DNA of 64,000 bases. Origin: Immersiella caudata. Lineage: Eukaryota > Ascomycota > Sordariomycetes > Sordariales > Lasiosphaeriaceae. The notes under the pieces are model-generated. The model was not told the DNA's origin. It saw nothing but the letters and a program-made list of their open reading frames with translations, and ran no database searches. The stretch is taken from positions 4,092,001 through 4,156,000 of the forward strand of contig JAULSU010000003.1 in the NCBI GenBank assembly GCA_030512335.1. The letters run 5' to 3'. The position numbers were made by a program, and so were the translations under genes. This document shows positions 33,426-43,470 of the stretch, in pieces (position 1 is the stretch's first letter; each line of letters starts with the position of its first letter).

Positions 33426-33653
33426 CGACGAAGAGACCATGGAAAAAGAGCGTGGCAAAGGCAAATACCAAGGTGGCGAAAAAGGGGAAGAAGAAGTAAA
33501 AGTGTTTGGGCTGCCATCACAATCGCTGGGAAAGGACGTTTGGACGCGATAGCTTCATGCAGCACCTACTATATACCAAGCAAGACCTCATCCAACTTTC
33601 TTTCGCCTGCACAACTACGTGCCGTAATCAAGTTTACCCCTTTTTGCCTCTCC
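33426..33653. other. Intergenic between convergent genes
   Basis: 228 bp tail-to-tail spacer. The first part is rich in AAG/GAG and may be read-through sequence of the orphan gene's 3' UTR. Confidence 0.5.
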
Positions 33654-35507
33654 TCACTTCCCATTGCCCGTAAAAGCGCTCAAAAGAGATGCCCTCTTCC
33701 CATTCGAAACTTTCTCCCCTGAACTCTCCCCTTTAGGTAACCCCCTAAACGCGTACTTCCACACGTCCGGCTCCCCCACGAGGATCGCGAGCAAGTATCT
33801 CTCCCAAAACCCCTCCAACGGCTCTTCCGGCAGCTCCAGCGCCTGCGGGACCTGACTCGCTCCCGACCCCGTGACGCCGCCCTGGTACACCCACTTCCAA
33901 CTGGAGTCATCATCCCCAATCTTGTACATCGCTCCCGCAGGGTACTCCCCTCCATCGATGACCACTTCCGGCGGGATGTACATCGACCCGCGTCGGCCTC
34001 TCCTCTCCGTGGTAGACCGTTCCAACCTCCACGAAGGTTTCCCATCCGCTGTCGGAGCGAGGAGACTCTCACAGGCCCAGGTGTCGCGGTCATCCACGCC
34101 GAGGCCGCCGCAGGCTAGACGCACACGCACACTACTGTGGATCGTCTCGGCGGTGTTGAGGAGCGGTTCTGCCGTGTCGAGGCCCGTGTCCTCATCGACG
34201 CGGACGGAAAAGCCAGGGCGACGGACGACCTTGCCTGCCCATGTCTGCACGACCGAGGTGGGGGCGCGGATTTGACCTAGGCCCCAGGGACGGGCGAACT
34301 GCCAGAGACCTTTGATGTCGCCGCCTTCGCGGAGCGGGGGGTGAGCGTCGTTGCCGTCGCAGTCGACTTCGTCGCGCTTGGGCGCGGTGAAGGGATGGTG
34401 AAAGACTTGTTCGACGCCCCAGGGCTTGGGCCCGGGGGGCTTCTTGAGGAACTTGGGGAGGGAGATGCTTTTTTGGGGAGCAAAAGGGAACGGGTGGGCG
34501 GCGGAGAAGCAGAGGACTTCGTTGAACATGGCCGTCATGCGGTGGAAGTTGAATTCAATGCCGATGGTGGAGAGCTGGTCGGCCATCCAGGCGAGGGTGA
34601 TGTTGGCGAGTTGCTGGTCGTACCAGCCGCCGCCCACGTTTGCGTGTGTGCCAGGGAACCAGACCTGTTTGAGGTTGGCTTGAGAACCGGGGAGGCGCTC
34701 CCAGAGGGACGGTCGGAAGGCGTAGCGGGGTTCGTCGAGACCGAGCGCTTGGAACGCATTCTCGACCTTATCAGAGATTTGCGTGTTGGTGAAGCGCCAC
34801 TGATCAGCCGAGCCCCTCACGCCTATGACTGGCGCGGGAGGGATGCCCAGCGTGCCGACCGTGTCAAAGACGGCGAGGGCTTTGATTTTGATTGGAGTAG
34901 CGCCGTCTGCGAATGTGTCTCGTGTGTACTTGTGGTTCTTGAGGCCCTGCTTGTAGGCGTGCATCCTATCGGTTTCCCATTTGGTCTTGGCGGTGCCATG
35001 CGTATTGTTGTACTCGGGAAGATCAGGGATGAGGTATTCGTCGGTGCTTCGCCGGGTGTTGCCAATGTTTTCATAGTCGTCAAAGATTCGGTAGAAGCGG
35101 TCCAATCCCTCAGGGGTAAGCAGACCCACCGAGCCAATCATGTCGGCCACGGACCGGGCGGTGAAGGCGCCCCGAGAGAAACCGATGAGGATGATTTCGT
35201 CGCCATCCACGTAGTTGGCGCAGATGAAGTTGTACACGGCTCTGATGTCAGCATCGAGGCCCATTCCAAAAGCACCACCGGTAAACTGATCCACGGTGCC
35301 CGCAGTACCGACGCCGGCATAGTAGTTGATGATTTGGTGGGTCCCATTCGCGCAGTTTCGTCGCAGGCCTCGAGAGATGCGTGTTACGTTGGAAGGAGGC
35401 TCATAGCTCTTCTTACCCAACGAGTCCATCCACGTGCCATCGCAGCAGAGAATCAGCCGCTTTGGAACTCCAAGATTGCCCGTCTGCGTTGCGTCTGTGG
35501 TTGTCAT
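33654..35507 (-). CDS. DUF2235 alpha/beta-hydrolase protein (Tle1-like phospholipase fold), 617 aa
   Basis: The N-terminus KRLILCCDGTWMDS, followed by NVTRISRGL, INYYAGVGT and FGMGLDADIRAVYNFI, is diagnostic of DUF2235, the alpha/beta-hydrolase domain also found in bacterial type VI effectors of the Tle1 group. The nucleophile elbow is GFSRG (about 109-113, Ser111). Aspartate (AVFDTVGTLG) and histidine (WFPGTHANVGGGW) positions complete a plausible catalytic triad. The C-terminal 250 residues are less conserved. Fungal members are abundant, intracellular and of unknown substrate. The Met at 35507 is used because the codon opening the longer frame at 35573 is GTG. No intron is needed. Confidence 0.9.
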   Translation of the reverse strand: MTTTDATQTGNLGVPKRLILCCDGTWMDSLGKKSYEPPSNVTRISRGLRRNCANGTHQIINYYAGVGTAGTVDQFTGGAFGMGLDADIRAVYNFICANYVDGDEIILIGFSRGAFTARSVADMIGSVGLLTPEGLDRFYRIFDDYENIGNTRRSTDEYLIPDLPEYNNTHGTAKTKWETDRMHAYKQGLKNHKYTRDTFADGATPIKIKALAVFDTVGTLGIPPAPVIGVRGSADQWRFTNTQISDKVENAFQALGLDEPRYAFRPSLWERLPGSQANLKQVWFPGTHANVGGGWYDQQLANITLAWMADQLSTIGIEFNFHRMTAMFNEVLCFSAAHPFPFAPQKSISLPKFLKKPPGPKPWGVEQVFHHPFTAPKRDEVDCDGNDAHPPLREGGDIKGLWQFARPWGLGQIRAPTSVVQTWAGKVVRRPGFSVRVDEDTGLDTAEPLLNTAETIHSSVRVRLACGGLGVDDRDTWACESLLAPTADGKPSWRLERSTTERRGRRGSMYIPPEVVIDGGEYPAGAMYKIGDDDSSWKWVYQGGVTGSGASQVPQALELPEEPLEGFWERYLLAILVGEPDVWKYAFRGLPKGESSGEKVSNGKRASLLSAFTGNGK

Positions 35508-36753
35508 GATCGAAGCTGGTGTCACTTGTGGAGCCGTTCGCCTGAGCCTGGGTACGAGTCTCTGGGGAGGCACCGAGGCATAGGGCCGACGTTGCTGGCG
35601 ATGCGGTTCTTATACGAGACGTCGGGTCCCACAGCAGGCGTAGGGATACCTGCCTAGGTCACTGCATACCGAGGAACTGAGGCTGGAAAAACTGCAACCA
35701 AACGCAAAGCAGACGGATCAGCAGAGCGGCGCGCTAGCGACACCCCGGAGTCCTCGACGCGATTGGACGCCGCCAATGCTCTTGGCAGCTGGATTGGCCC
35801 CAGCTGCCGTAGTCGCCGTCTCCTGCGGTCGGCATTGGCGCACTGCTCCTCATGATCGTCTTTGTGGCTTCCCGGGCGTTGTCTGGACAAGTCAGAGTGG
35901 CCGAGACGGCTGCACGTCTGAGACAGCTGAAGCCAATGTCGTCCCAAAATGGGCGGGTTGAAATGCCATGTCCAGAGTGGCTGGCTCCCCTCGCACAAGC
36001 GAAATCGGCAAAGCGGCTTCTTCCCGCTGAGCCAAGCCCTAACTGGCCAATGAGCCCCACCATGCCAACCTAAGGCATCCCCTCGCAGCCCTCGACGAAA
36101 AACTCGGGCCATCCGTTTTCGCACTCAAACACGTCGAGGCTTAGAGAGGGTGGCACAGTGCAACGAGCCGGCAGCTTGTCTTGTTTCTACCCCAATGAAG
36201 CAGCTTGTCGCGCCCCCGTGTTCTGTCGCAGCACCACCCGACACAAGCCTCACCGAGCACAGATTATGGGCTCGCGTCACTCGAATCCAGGCCGCGCCTT
36301 ATGTTCACTGTGTGGGTTGCAGGAGCCAGGCAACACCCGAGACACTCATTGGGTTACACAAGACAACATAACACAGGGCAATGGTACCGTGACAACATGT
36401 CACGCCTACCTAGACTCACAGCCACTTCCAGCCACATCCAACATGACTTATTTTCAAAAAAAATTTCCTGTCATCTTTTCAATCAATGTCCAGGCTCCTT
36501 CACCCTCTCACGCATGCGGAAATAGCGGCCTTCGAAATCTCACTTGATGTCTTTGGAGAATGACAGATCACAGGTAGACATTTTGTTGCATTAGCGACCC
36601 AAAAGGAGCCAGGTAAGTACGATATTTATTCTGCAAGAGCATGAACACCAACCATCGTCACGGACCCATTCACCCCCAAACCGCAACGCCTACCGTCGTT
36701 CTCGAGTGCGCTCAAGCCCGCCAACGGCCCATTCGGCAGCGTCCATCTCCTCC
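35508..36753. other. Intergenic, 1.25 kb
   Basis: Upstream region of the DUF2235 gene and 3' flank of RING 2. Open frames are Arg/Ser-rich shadows without domain. No RNA gene recognised. Confidence 0.5.
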
Positions 36754-37464
36754 TCAGTCCAGTCCAGCCTTCCTCCCACGCACCATCGCCACAATCTTCT
36801 CCCTGCATAACAGACAACAGCCCACCGGGCCCCCCGTCTCCCTGCAAACCTTCTCGTGGCACTCCACGCACAACATGTGCGTGCACTGCAGCGCCACGCC
36901 GTCCTTGCGCCCGCTGGCCGGCCCAGCAGGGGTGATCCCGTGGATGTTGAGCTCGCCGTAGCAAATGGGGCATGTGCCGACGGGCTCGGGGGTCCCCGCG
37001 GCGGGGGCGTTCCCACGGACCCAGGCCTTGATGCGGTGGAAGCAGTGGTCTTCCGGGCGGGAGGGAGAGGCCGGGCTCCAGTTGCTTGCCTGCGGGGGGG
37101 AGGATGCCGACTGCGAAGGGTGCACCGGGGCAGCAGGGATTGACGGGGGAAGCCGGGGTGACGGAGGAGGCGTGAGGAGGCCCGATGGTGAGATGATCGC
37201 CGAGGTTGGGGGTGGTGCCGATGTGGGAGCGGGTGCCGACTCCAAGAGGGGCATCGGCTCGATGGAAGCCTCCGATGCAGACGGACCTGCCCACGCCAAG
37301 CCCAACACCGCCGCGGAGGGCCTCCCCGGCATGTAGGGGGGCAACGGCGCAAAGGGAAACGCCGTGGGGGCAGCGGCGTCCTGCGTGACCTGGTCCTCGC
37401 CGGTGTTGGCTGGCGAGGTTATTGCGGCGGGGGTGGTGGTCGTGGTGGTATCCTGTCTAGACAT
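36754..37464 (-). CDS. RING-finger protein with Pro-rich N-terminus (RING 2), 236 aa
   Basis: Single ORF from the ATG at 37464. Residues 1-150 are Thr/Ala/Pro-rich and disordered. The C-terminal third carries a RING-like set: TCPICYGELNIHGITPA (C-x2-C), LQCTHMLCVECHEKVC (C-x-H-x2-C-x2-C) and GCCLLCREK (final C-x2-C). The spacing and the IHGI block repeat those of RING 1 at 29430-30673, although the order of surrounding low-complexity regions differs, so they are probably diverged paralogues or members of one accessory family. A ubiquitin-ligase role is inferred. Divergent from aldo/keto reductase 2. Confidence 0.78.
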   Translation of the reverse strand: MSRQDTTTTTTPAAITSPANTGEDQVTQDAAAPTAFPFAPLPPYMPGRPSAAVLGLAWAGPSASEASIEPMPLLESAPAPTSAPPPTSAIISPSGLLTPPPSPRLPPSIPAAPVHPSQSASSPPQASNWSPASPSRPEDHCFHRIKAWVRGNAPAAGTPEPVGTCPICYGELNIHGITPAGPASGRKDGVALQCTHMLCVECHEKVCRETGGPVGCCLLCREKIVAMVRGRKAGLD

Positions 37465-38431
37465 CTTGATATTGTGAAGGTCTGATTGAATAAAAGACTT
37501 GGGAGGATTAGTACTGAAGCTCTTCTTGGAGTCCTGGAAGAGTGATGAGGATAGAAGGAGAAATTGGCTGAGGGTGCCTGAGCAGGGATTTTGTACCCAT
37601 CGTTGACACGGCCTTGCACCCGAAACACTTTAGCTTTACACGTCAAGGTTTTGGGAATGGCATGGAAGGCTTAGGTGCATCTTGGTTTTGGGCACAGCAA
37701 GGTTTTGGAATGCACTCCTCCTTATTCCGGGCCACCCAACGAGGCCTGAGACGCACTGGAGAGGTGGAGAGTTGCTTCGTGCTGTCAGAACCCAATTCGA
37801 CATGCTGGGGAAAGTTGAAAATATCAGGTTACAGCCAAAATCGTATTGATCGAGGAGACACTGTACCGTGCAAGTTCGGTCGGTGCTCAGCCTATTGTTT
37901 TGGATGAGAGCCATTTGAACAGGTTTGACGGTCGAGCTGGTCCATCCATAAATCGGTCGTCTTTGGTATTCGATCACTAGGTGGGCTTTTTTTCGAGAAT
38001 CTCAAGGAATCCATTGTTTACTACCCAGGAGAGAAGTTTAATGGGCACGGTACTGGAAATCACAATTCAGCTCGAGGATATGATGAGCCGAGGACAAGCC
38101 CTTTCCAGCGTTCACCATGCTCAGCGTCTTTGCAGCCCAAATTCAATTCAAGTTGAAGTGGCATAGCAGTTTCAAAACCTCAAGAGGATGGATCCGAGAC
38201 ATCAGCGCATCGCCACTCTCTGCTCTACCGACGTCTCCCAGGCTCAATGCCATGCGGTGGGAGAATGAGTTTAACCCTCCGTAACACAGACAGGAGCTCA
38301 GCGACAAACAGGGAAAAGGGTTGCTGAAATGCAAAGGGGCATTTGAAGGATTCCCCTTTACCTTCTATCCCGAAAGGCAAGGCCTATTAAGAATGCAAGG
38401 AGGCATGGGCTACCTGCCATCGAGCGGGTAA

Positions 38432-38452
38432 TTACCTACCTTAGGTAGGTAA
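38432..38452. repeat. Perfect 21-nt palindrome built of AGGTA words
   Basis: Arms TTACCTACCT and AGGTAGGTAA are exact reverse complements separated by a single T. It is embedded in a 50-bp patch of further CCTAC/GTAGG words. It could be a hairpin or a binding site, or a member of a short dispersed repeat seen elsewhere in the window near 29305-29325, 48950-48960 and 51430-51446. Confidence 0.85.
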
Positions 38453-38880
38453 GGTAACCTGTAGGTAGGAAGTATGTCAAACTCATTTCCTCCAACGCAC
38501 GGCCATGCGCACTGGGATCGCGTTTTCTCAGTTCTGTGTAGCTCGCCACGGCATTCCATGCCGGTCCAGCCCGCGTGGGTCATCAATCGACCTTTTTCAG
38601 GAAAAAAAATTCTCAACCATGACCTCCACGTGCGGTAAGAGCGGCTGGATGACTGGAAGCTTGGAGCTTCCCCTCCACTTTGGATTTGACTTTATGGCTG
38701 CACCGCATCCGACTCTTCATTCCCGTAACACCGCCAACCCAAAAGACAGAACACGCGCACCAAGATAACCGTTGCAAACCTGATCATATGGAGCCAAAAC
38801 CATCAAAATGGTGATTAAAATTTTCTTTGCGCCATATTCCGCCGTCTTGACGGGAGATTCCCATCGCGTGTCAAATCTCG

Positions 38881-38965
38881 GCTCCGACCGGATATCGAAC
38901 CCCGGCCGTTCGAGGTGACAACCAGCCGGCATGGTACATAAACGAAGAGCTACGGGTCCTCATAA
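38881..38965 (-). pseudogene. Diverged tRNA-Asp-like sequence
   Basis: On the minus strand, a TAGCTC A-box-like word is followed by a GTACCATGCCGGC segment, an anticodon-loop-like TTGTCAC (GTC, Asp) and a GGGGTTCGATATCC B-box-like word with one extra base. The T stem has a mismatch and the acceptor ends do not pair, so this is not a functional tRNA. Boundaries are approximate. Confidence 0.35.
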
Positions 38966-39027
38966 TTGACCCATCGCATTCATCTCTTCCCTTCTTAGAA
39001 CCAACAATAGCATTGTCTCTGTCCATC

Positions 39028-40173
39028 ATGGCACCCCCCGCGAATCTCCCGACCCGCAAACTGGGCAGAAACGGGCCCGACATCACCGCCATCGGCTTTG
39101 GGCTCATGGGCTTGAGCACAGCCTACGGCGCCGTAGAGTATGCCCCGTCCGTCCCTTTTTAGTAGATTGTTGCTAATCCATTAGATCCGACACCGCCCGC
39201 CTCCCCATCCTCGACCGTGCCTGGGAACTCGGCTGCACAAACTGGGACACGGCCGACATGTACGGCGACAGCGAAGATCTCCTCGGCAAATGGTTCACCC
39301 TGCATCCCGAGCGCCGCTCCGACGTCTTCCTGGCGACCAAGTTCGGCCTGCGCTTTGGTCGCAAGGATGACGGCACCGTCGGTCTCGTCATTGACAGCTC
39401 GCCCGAGTACTGCCGTCAGCAATGCGAGGCGAGTCTCAAGCGGCTGCAAACGGATTACGTTGATATTTTCTACATCCACCGCGTGGATGGAAAGACGCCG
39501 ATTGAGAAGACGATGGCGGAATTGGTGAAGCTTAAGGAGTACCTCTTCCTCTTGAATCTTGCGTGTAGAGTTAGCTGTACTGACTTCAACCAGAGAAGGC
39601 AAGATCCGCCACATCGGCATCTCCTCCGCCTCCCCCGACACCGTCCGTCGCGCCCACGCCGTCCACCCCCTGGTAGCCTACCAGGTAGAGTACTCCCCCT
39701 GGGCGTTGGAGATCGAGGGACCAGACGGCAAGCACATCCTGCAGACGTGTCGCGAGCTGGGTATCACTGTGTTTGCGTACTCGCCGCTGGGGAGGGGAAT
39801 TATGACGGGACAGATCCGATCACCCGATGACTTTGACGAGACAGATCTGCGAAGGAGACTCCCGCGGTTCAGCGCGGAGAATTTTCCGAAGAATTTGGTG
39901 TTGGTGGATAGAGTGAAGGAGATGGCGACGAAGAAGGGGTGTACGCCGGGGCAGCTGACCATGGCATGGTTGTTGGCGCAGGGGCAGGATATCATTCCGA
40001 TTCCGGGGACGAAGAAGATCAAGTACCTGGAGGAGAATATTGGGGCAGTCAATGTGACTGTTTCGGGAGAGGAGGAGAAGCAGATTAGGGGATGGATCGA
40101 TGAGCTGGGGTTTGCCGGGGTGAGGATGCCTCCCGGGATGTTGGCTGAGTTCAACGATACGCCACCGCTCTGA
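39028..40173 (+). CDS. Aldo/keto reductase, YakC/pyridoxal-reductase type (AKR13-like), 347 aa, 3 exons
   Basis: Inferred CDS is join(39028..39137,39185..39538,39594..40173), 1044 nt. The protein starts PTRKLGRNGPDITAIGFGLMGLS and has the active-site tetrad in normal order: NWDTADMYG (Asp, Tyr), ATKFGLRFG (Lys) and FYIHRVD (His). It then has RHIGISSASPDTVRRAHAVHPL, AYSPLGRG and the NADPH-binding IPIPGTKKIKYLEENIGA. These match the plus-strand fungal reductases related to YakC and pyridoxine 4-dehydrogenase. Substrate unknown; probably cytosolic, NADPH-dependent carbonyl reduction. It is not a close duplicate of the reductase at 8993-10288, which belongs to the channel-beta group. Both introns leave phase 2, and the family alignment continues across them. 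Confidence 0.93.
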
Positions 40174-40662
40174 GTACCATATGCCTGTTGCGGCAAGGGA
40201 ACGGAGGTTCCTTCAACGCCACTGCTCTGTACTAAGATTCGCTCGATTCGCTTGTAATGAGCTTCTCCTAGAGGCCAAGGTTGACATAACGCCGTGGATC
40301 CGTCATACAAAGAACGCCTCCCGCCGTCGAACCAGTCCACCGAAAGTTTGGGGGAAAACAGGCAAGTTTAATCGCCGAATGATGACAAACTTCTTGAAGC
40401 CTCCCATACGGCTTGCCCGTTGAGCTTATTCGGGGAAGCCGAGGCTCAGGCAAAAGTTGGAACCTGTGACGATAGACGGTTCACCCGGCGCGGGCTGAGC
40501 CTTTGACTGTACGCGGAGGCCCTTCATCCCGAGCCTGTGCCCCCTTCTTGACCGGGCCCATCCTTCGTCGCCATCTTGGTATTCCTCTCGCTACCTGGGT
40601 GTCAACCCCCCTTCTCTCGCAGTCCAACCTCCATCCCACTCATCCCGCCCATCACTTTCCCC
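40174..40662. other. Intergenic between convergent genes
   Basis: 489 bp. It presumably holds the 3' UTRs of aldo/keto reductase 2 and the OHCU decarboxylase. Nothing else seen. Confidence 0.5.
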
Positions 40663-41309
40663 TCAAGCACTAGCAGCCTCCTGACTAGCCAACAACAAGT
40701 TCCTCGCCCGATCAGCCGCGATATCGCACATTGCCTGCACATGTCAACATCCCTCTTCCTTATTCCTCCACCATAAGATAAAACACTCACCCGAATCCCC
40801 TCTCTCTCCTCCTCCCTAATATCCCCCCTAGCAATCCTCCTCCTCATGTCCTCCATAACCTCCGGCCTCCCCCGTCCATTCACAAAAACCACATACCTCA
40901 ACCCCGGAAACTTCTCTTCATACTCCTTATTCAACGCCCTCAATTGCTCCTTCTCCTCCCCTTGTCCCTCTTGCAACTTCGCCTGCTCCTTTTTACTCTG
41001 CTCACTAAGCGTCTCCTTCTTCGGCTCGCCCAGCCGGGGATGAGAACCGAGGATGTTGTGCAGGGGTTTGCGATCTTCGTCGGAAGTAAGGGAGGAGGCG
41101 ATGGAGAGGAGGGAGTCGCGGAGGGTGGAGATGAGGTGGTCGTAGGAGTCGAAGGAGATTTGGCGGAGGGTAGGGAGGGCGAGGGTGTGCAGATCGGGCG
41201 AGGGCTCGAAGAGGAGGTCGAGGGTGGAGGTAAGGGAGGCGTCGGGGAGGGTGGGGATGGAGGTGATGGCGGGGAGGAAGGGGGTTGCGGTTGGGTTGAG
41301 GGTTGTCAT
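40663..41309 (-). CDS. OHCU decarboxylase (urate degradation), 196 aa, 2 exons
   Basis: Inferred CDS is complement(join(40663..40734,40791..41309)), 591 nt. The protein has the family hallmarks: a catalytic-histidine motif SHPRLGEPK, the LSEQSKKEQ segment (Ser-x2-Glu-Gln type) and ALNKEYEEKFPGLRYVVFVNGRGR near the C-terminus. It ends in a helix restored by splicing (REGIRAMCDIAADRARNLLLASQEA). The enzyme decarboxylates 2-oxo-4-hydroxy-4-carboxy-5-ureidoimidazoline to S-allantoin, the last step of urate oxidation. Without the 56-nt intron (GTGAGT donor) the frame runs into unrelated sequence, so the intron is well supported. No urate oxidase or hydroxyisourate hydrolase gene lies nearby. No clear peroxisomal signal at either end. 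Confidence 0.93.
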
Positions 41310-42150
41310 TGTGGTGATCGATTGGTTGCGATTGCGATCGGATGTTGAGTCGGCGGTCGAGGCAATTGACGGCGGTCGAAGTTCGAGGGTGACTGACGAT
41401 GGATCGAAGGCGATTGACGGTGTGTCGAGAGCAATTGACAACGGGCTCGAGAACGATGGGAAAGGTCAAACTGCGGCTTTATCAGTGTGCGCGTCGCGCG
41501 ATGGGAGCTGTTCAGATAAGGTGGGGCCGCATTGTGGGGGTTGCAGAAGAGCAGATGGTGACGTGATGCGGGGGGGGGTCCCAGCAGCGTGGAACGCCCA
41601 CCGATCTCGAATGCGGGGGTGCAATTCCTTGCTGCAAGCGGCAAGCCGCCGGGATCCGATTTCACGACACTCGTCTTCCCAAGTATTGTCTGCTTGCCTT
41701 GGGAAAAGTACGCTGCCTACTTGCCACTTTGCGTTTCAGCCCTTGTCGAATCGGAAATTTGGGGCGCCTCTTATGGTTGCACACAGAAAACACGGGCAAA
41801 TCCGCCGTGGAAGCGCACTTCGGCGTTGATTCTCCCCGCTGAAACGGGGAATAGGGTACCCACATCGCTTCGGCCGGCGCCGCGCGACTGTTGACCCAGC
41901 TATCTCGCTGTCTCTCTGCAACACCAGTTTTGGTCCTTGTCAACATCTACATTTTGACGCCCACCCCTTATGCAGTCCCACTCGAATATCCGCCCTCCCT
42001 GCAATGCGGACAAGAGAGAATGCGCGACCAAACTTTTCGTAGCACTGCTAATGCGCTCACAGGATCCGAGTCGATCCACGTCCAACGTCCGAACATGCTT
42101 CTTCCAACCCTTTCCGTGATTAAGCCCCAAGTACCTATGCCGACATCCAC
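41310..42150. other. Intergenic, 841 bp
   Basis: Upstream of the OHCU decarboxylase gene. The stretch 41310-41470 repeats GATTG/CGATTGAC-like words (about six copies), a small degenerate tandem in the probable 5' leader. The remainder is unremarkable. Confidence 0.45.
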
Positions 42151-43470
42151 TCAGCACCTCGCGTTCCACGGAATGCCATCTACATCATCCAAATAGTCTT
42201 CGTAGAGCTCGGTAGGACCCTCATCATCGTCGGGTTCGCCTTCGCCGCCAAATATGAGGCCGAAATCCGTATATACGTCGTCCGGCTCATCGCCGTAACG
42301 ACTCTCATGCTCTGATGTCGGAAATGCAACGCTGTCATCGTCAAGATCATCCATATCGTCAATATCAATTAGGGGTCGCGTCGTCCGAAGCTCTGGGGAC
42401 CGCAAGGGCCTCAGCCGAGGGCTCGGTGACAGTCGCCGAGGGGGTCCGTTAGGCTCGGTCGGCCGTAGACTGGGCGATCCAGGTGGTGATGCCCGCGCCT
42501 GGATCCGCGCCCGAGTCAGGGGTGAGAGGGGCGTCTGAAGAGGGAAGCGCAGCATCGGTGTCGCTGGGAGAGGCGAGCACGGTTGCTGCAGTGTGGAGCC
42601 CACAGGGAATCGCGCGTCATCCGCCAGTGTCCCTTGCTTCTGTTGCGGAAGCGCAGCATCAGCTACTATCTCAGCGGCCTCTTCGCCGCGTTCGGCTGCC
42701 TCGGCCCGCAGACGGAACCGAAACCGGTTTATCACGGCGGCGCGCCGCATCAAGGATGAGGGGCTAGGTTGCGGCGCCGGGAGCAGTTGAGACTGTGCAG
42801 GCCCGGCGGCGTGCAACCGCCGTGCAGCAACGACGGCTGCAAGTCTCAGGAATCGCTTGTCGCCAGAGGCTACACCTTCCCGGTTGAGGATGTGTGTGGC
42901 GGGGAAAGAGAAGGGATGTGATAGGCGAGAAGTGACAAACTCCCGCCGCAGCCGCCGCTTCTTGCACCCTGACGATGCCGTGTCGAAGCCGTCCACATCG
43001 GTATCCAGCCTTCGTCGTTTGAGAACTGGCCTAGGAGGTGGTGGCAAAGATTTGATCGGGAAGGTCAGGATTTCCAAGCCTTCTGTGATCTGATGGACAG
43101 ACGGCAGAGATAGTGACGGTGTGGTGGCAGCTTGGGGTCCTGCCAGTTTCGCAACCGTGGTAACGGTCGAAAGTAGTTTTATCGGTGTCAAGCTTGGCAC
43201 GGCGGCTCCGCTCACCGCATGCGTCGCAGGCTTCGGTGCCACAGCTGGCTTTCCGCTGATCACAGGGGGTTGGCGAAGAGCTTTGCCAGCCCTTGAAAAC
43301 TCGCCCAAACACTCATTCAGAACGGGGAGAGCTGCGGCTTGCAACAGGGCGGCGCCGATGTTGACACGCTGCGTCTGGTGGAATCGGGTTTCCGGGAGTG
43401 GCCATGGCGCATGTTGCTCGAAAGAGCTCTGGCTGCGAGACTCGAGCTGCAACCCCATCGCGTCCGACAT
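42151..43470 (-). CDS. Uncharacterised basic fungal protein, 439 aa
   Basis: One ORF from the ATG at 43470. Residues 1-140 are Ala/Pro/Thr-rich. A conserved-looking basic core follows: VLKRRRLDTDVDGFDTASSGCKKRRLRREFVTSRLSHPFSFPATHILNREG in pieces (about 148-200), then RFLRLAAVVAARRLH and MRRAAVINRFRFRLR. The C-terminus is strongly acidic (IDIDDMDDLDDDS, EGEPDDDEGPTELYEDYLDDVDG). The KRRRL and KKRRLRR clusters would serve as nuclear localisation signals. I recognise the type as a widespread uncharacterised fungal nuclear-looking protein but cannot name it. Its minus-strand upstream leader carries a 26-codon uORF (43646-43726). Confidence 0.78.
   Translation of the reverse strand: MSDAMGLQLESRSQSSFEQHAPWPLPETRFHQTQRVNIGAALLQAAALPVLNECLGEFSRAGKALRQPPVISGKPAVAPKPATHAVSGAAVPSLTPIKLLSTVTTVAKLAGPQAATTPSLSLPSVHQITEGLEILTFPIKSLPPPPRPVLKRRRLDTDVDGFDTASSGCKKRRLRREFVTSRLSHPFSFPATHILNREGVASGDKRFLRLAAVVAARRLHAAGPAQSQLLPAPQPSPSSLMRRAAVINRFRFRLRAEAAERGEEAAEIVADAALPQQKQGTLADDARFPVGSTLQQPCSPLPATPMLRFPLQTPLSPLTRARIQARASPPGSPSLRPTEPNGPPRRLSPSPRLRPLRSPELRTTRPLIDIDDMDDLDDDSVAFPTSEHESRYGDEPDDVYTDFGLIFGGEGEPDDDEGPTELYEDYLDDVDGIPWNARC

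Larger units (their letters stand above)
37465..39027. other. Divergent intergenic region, 1.56 kb, with palindrome and tRNA-like relic
   Basis: Separates the starts of RING 2 and aldo/keto reductase 2. It contains a 21-nt palindrome (38432-38452) and a diverged tRNA-Asp-like segment (about 38881-38965, minus strand), both listed separately. No ORF here is convincing. Confidence 0.5.

Noticed and set aside
34341..35657. 438-codon + strand frame
   Set aside because: Antisense shadow of the DUF2235 gene, whose motifs are clear on the minus strand.
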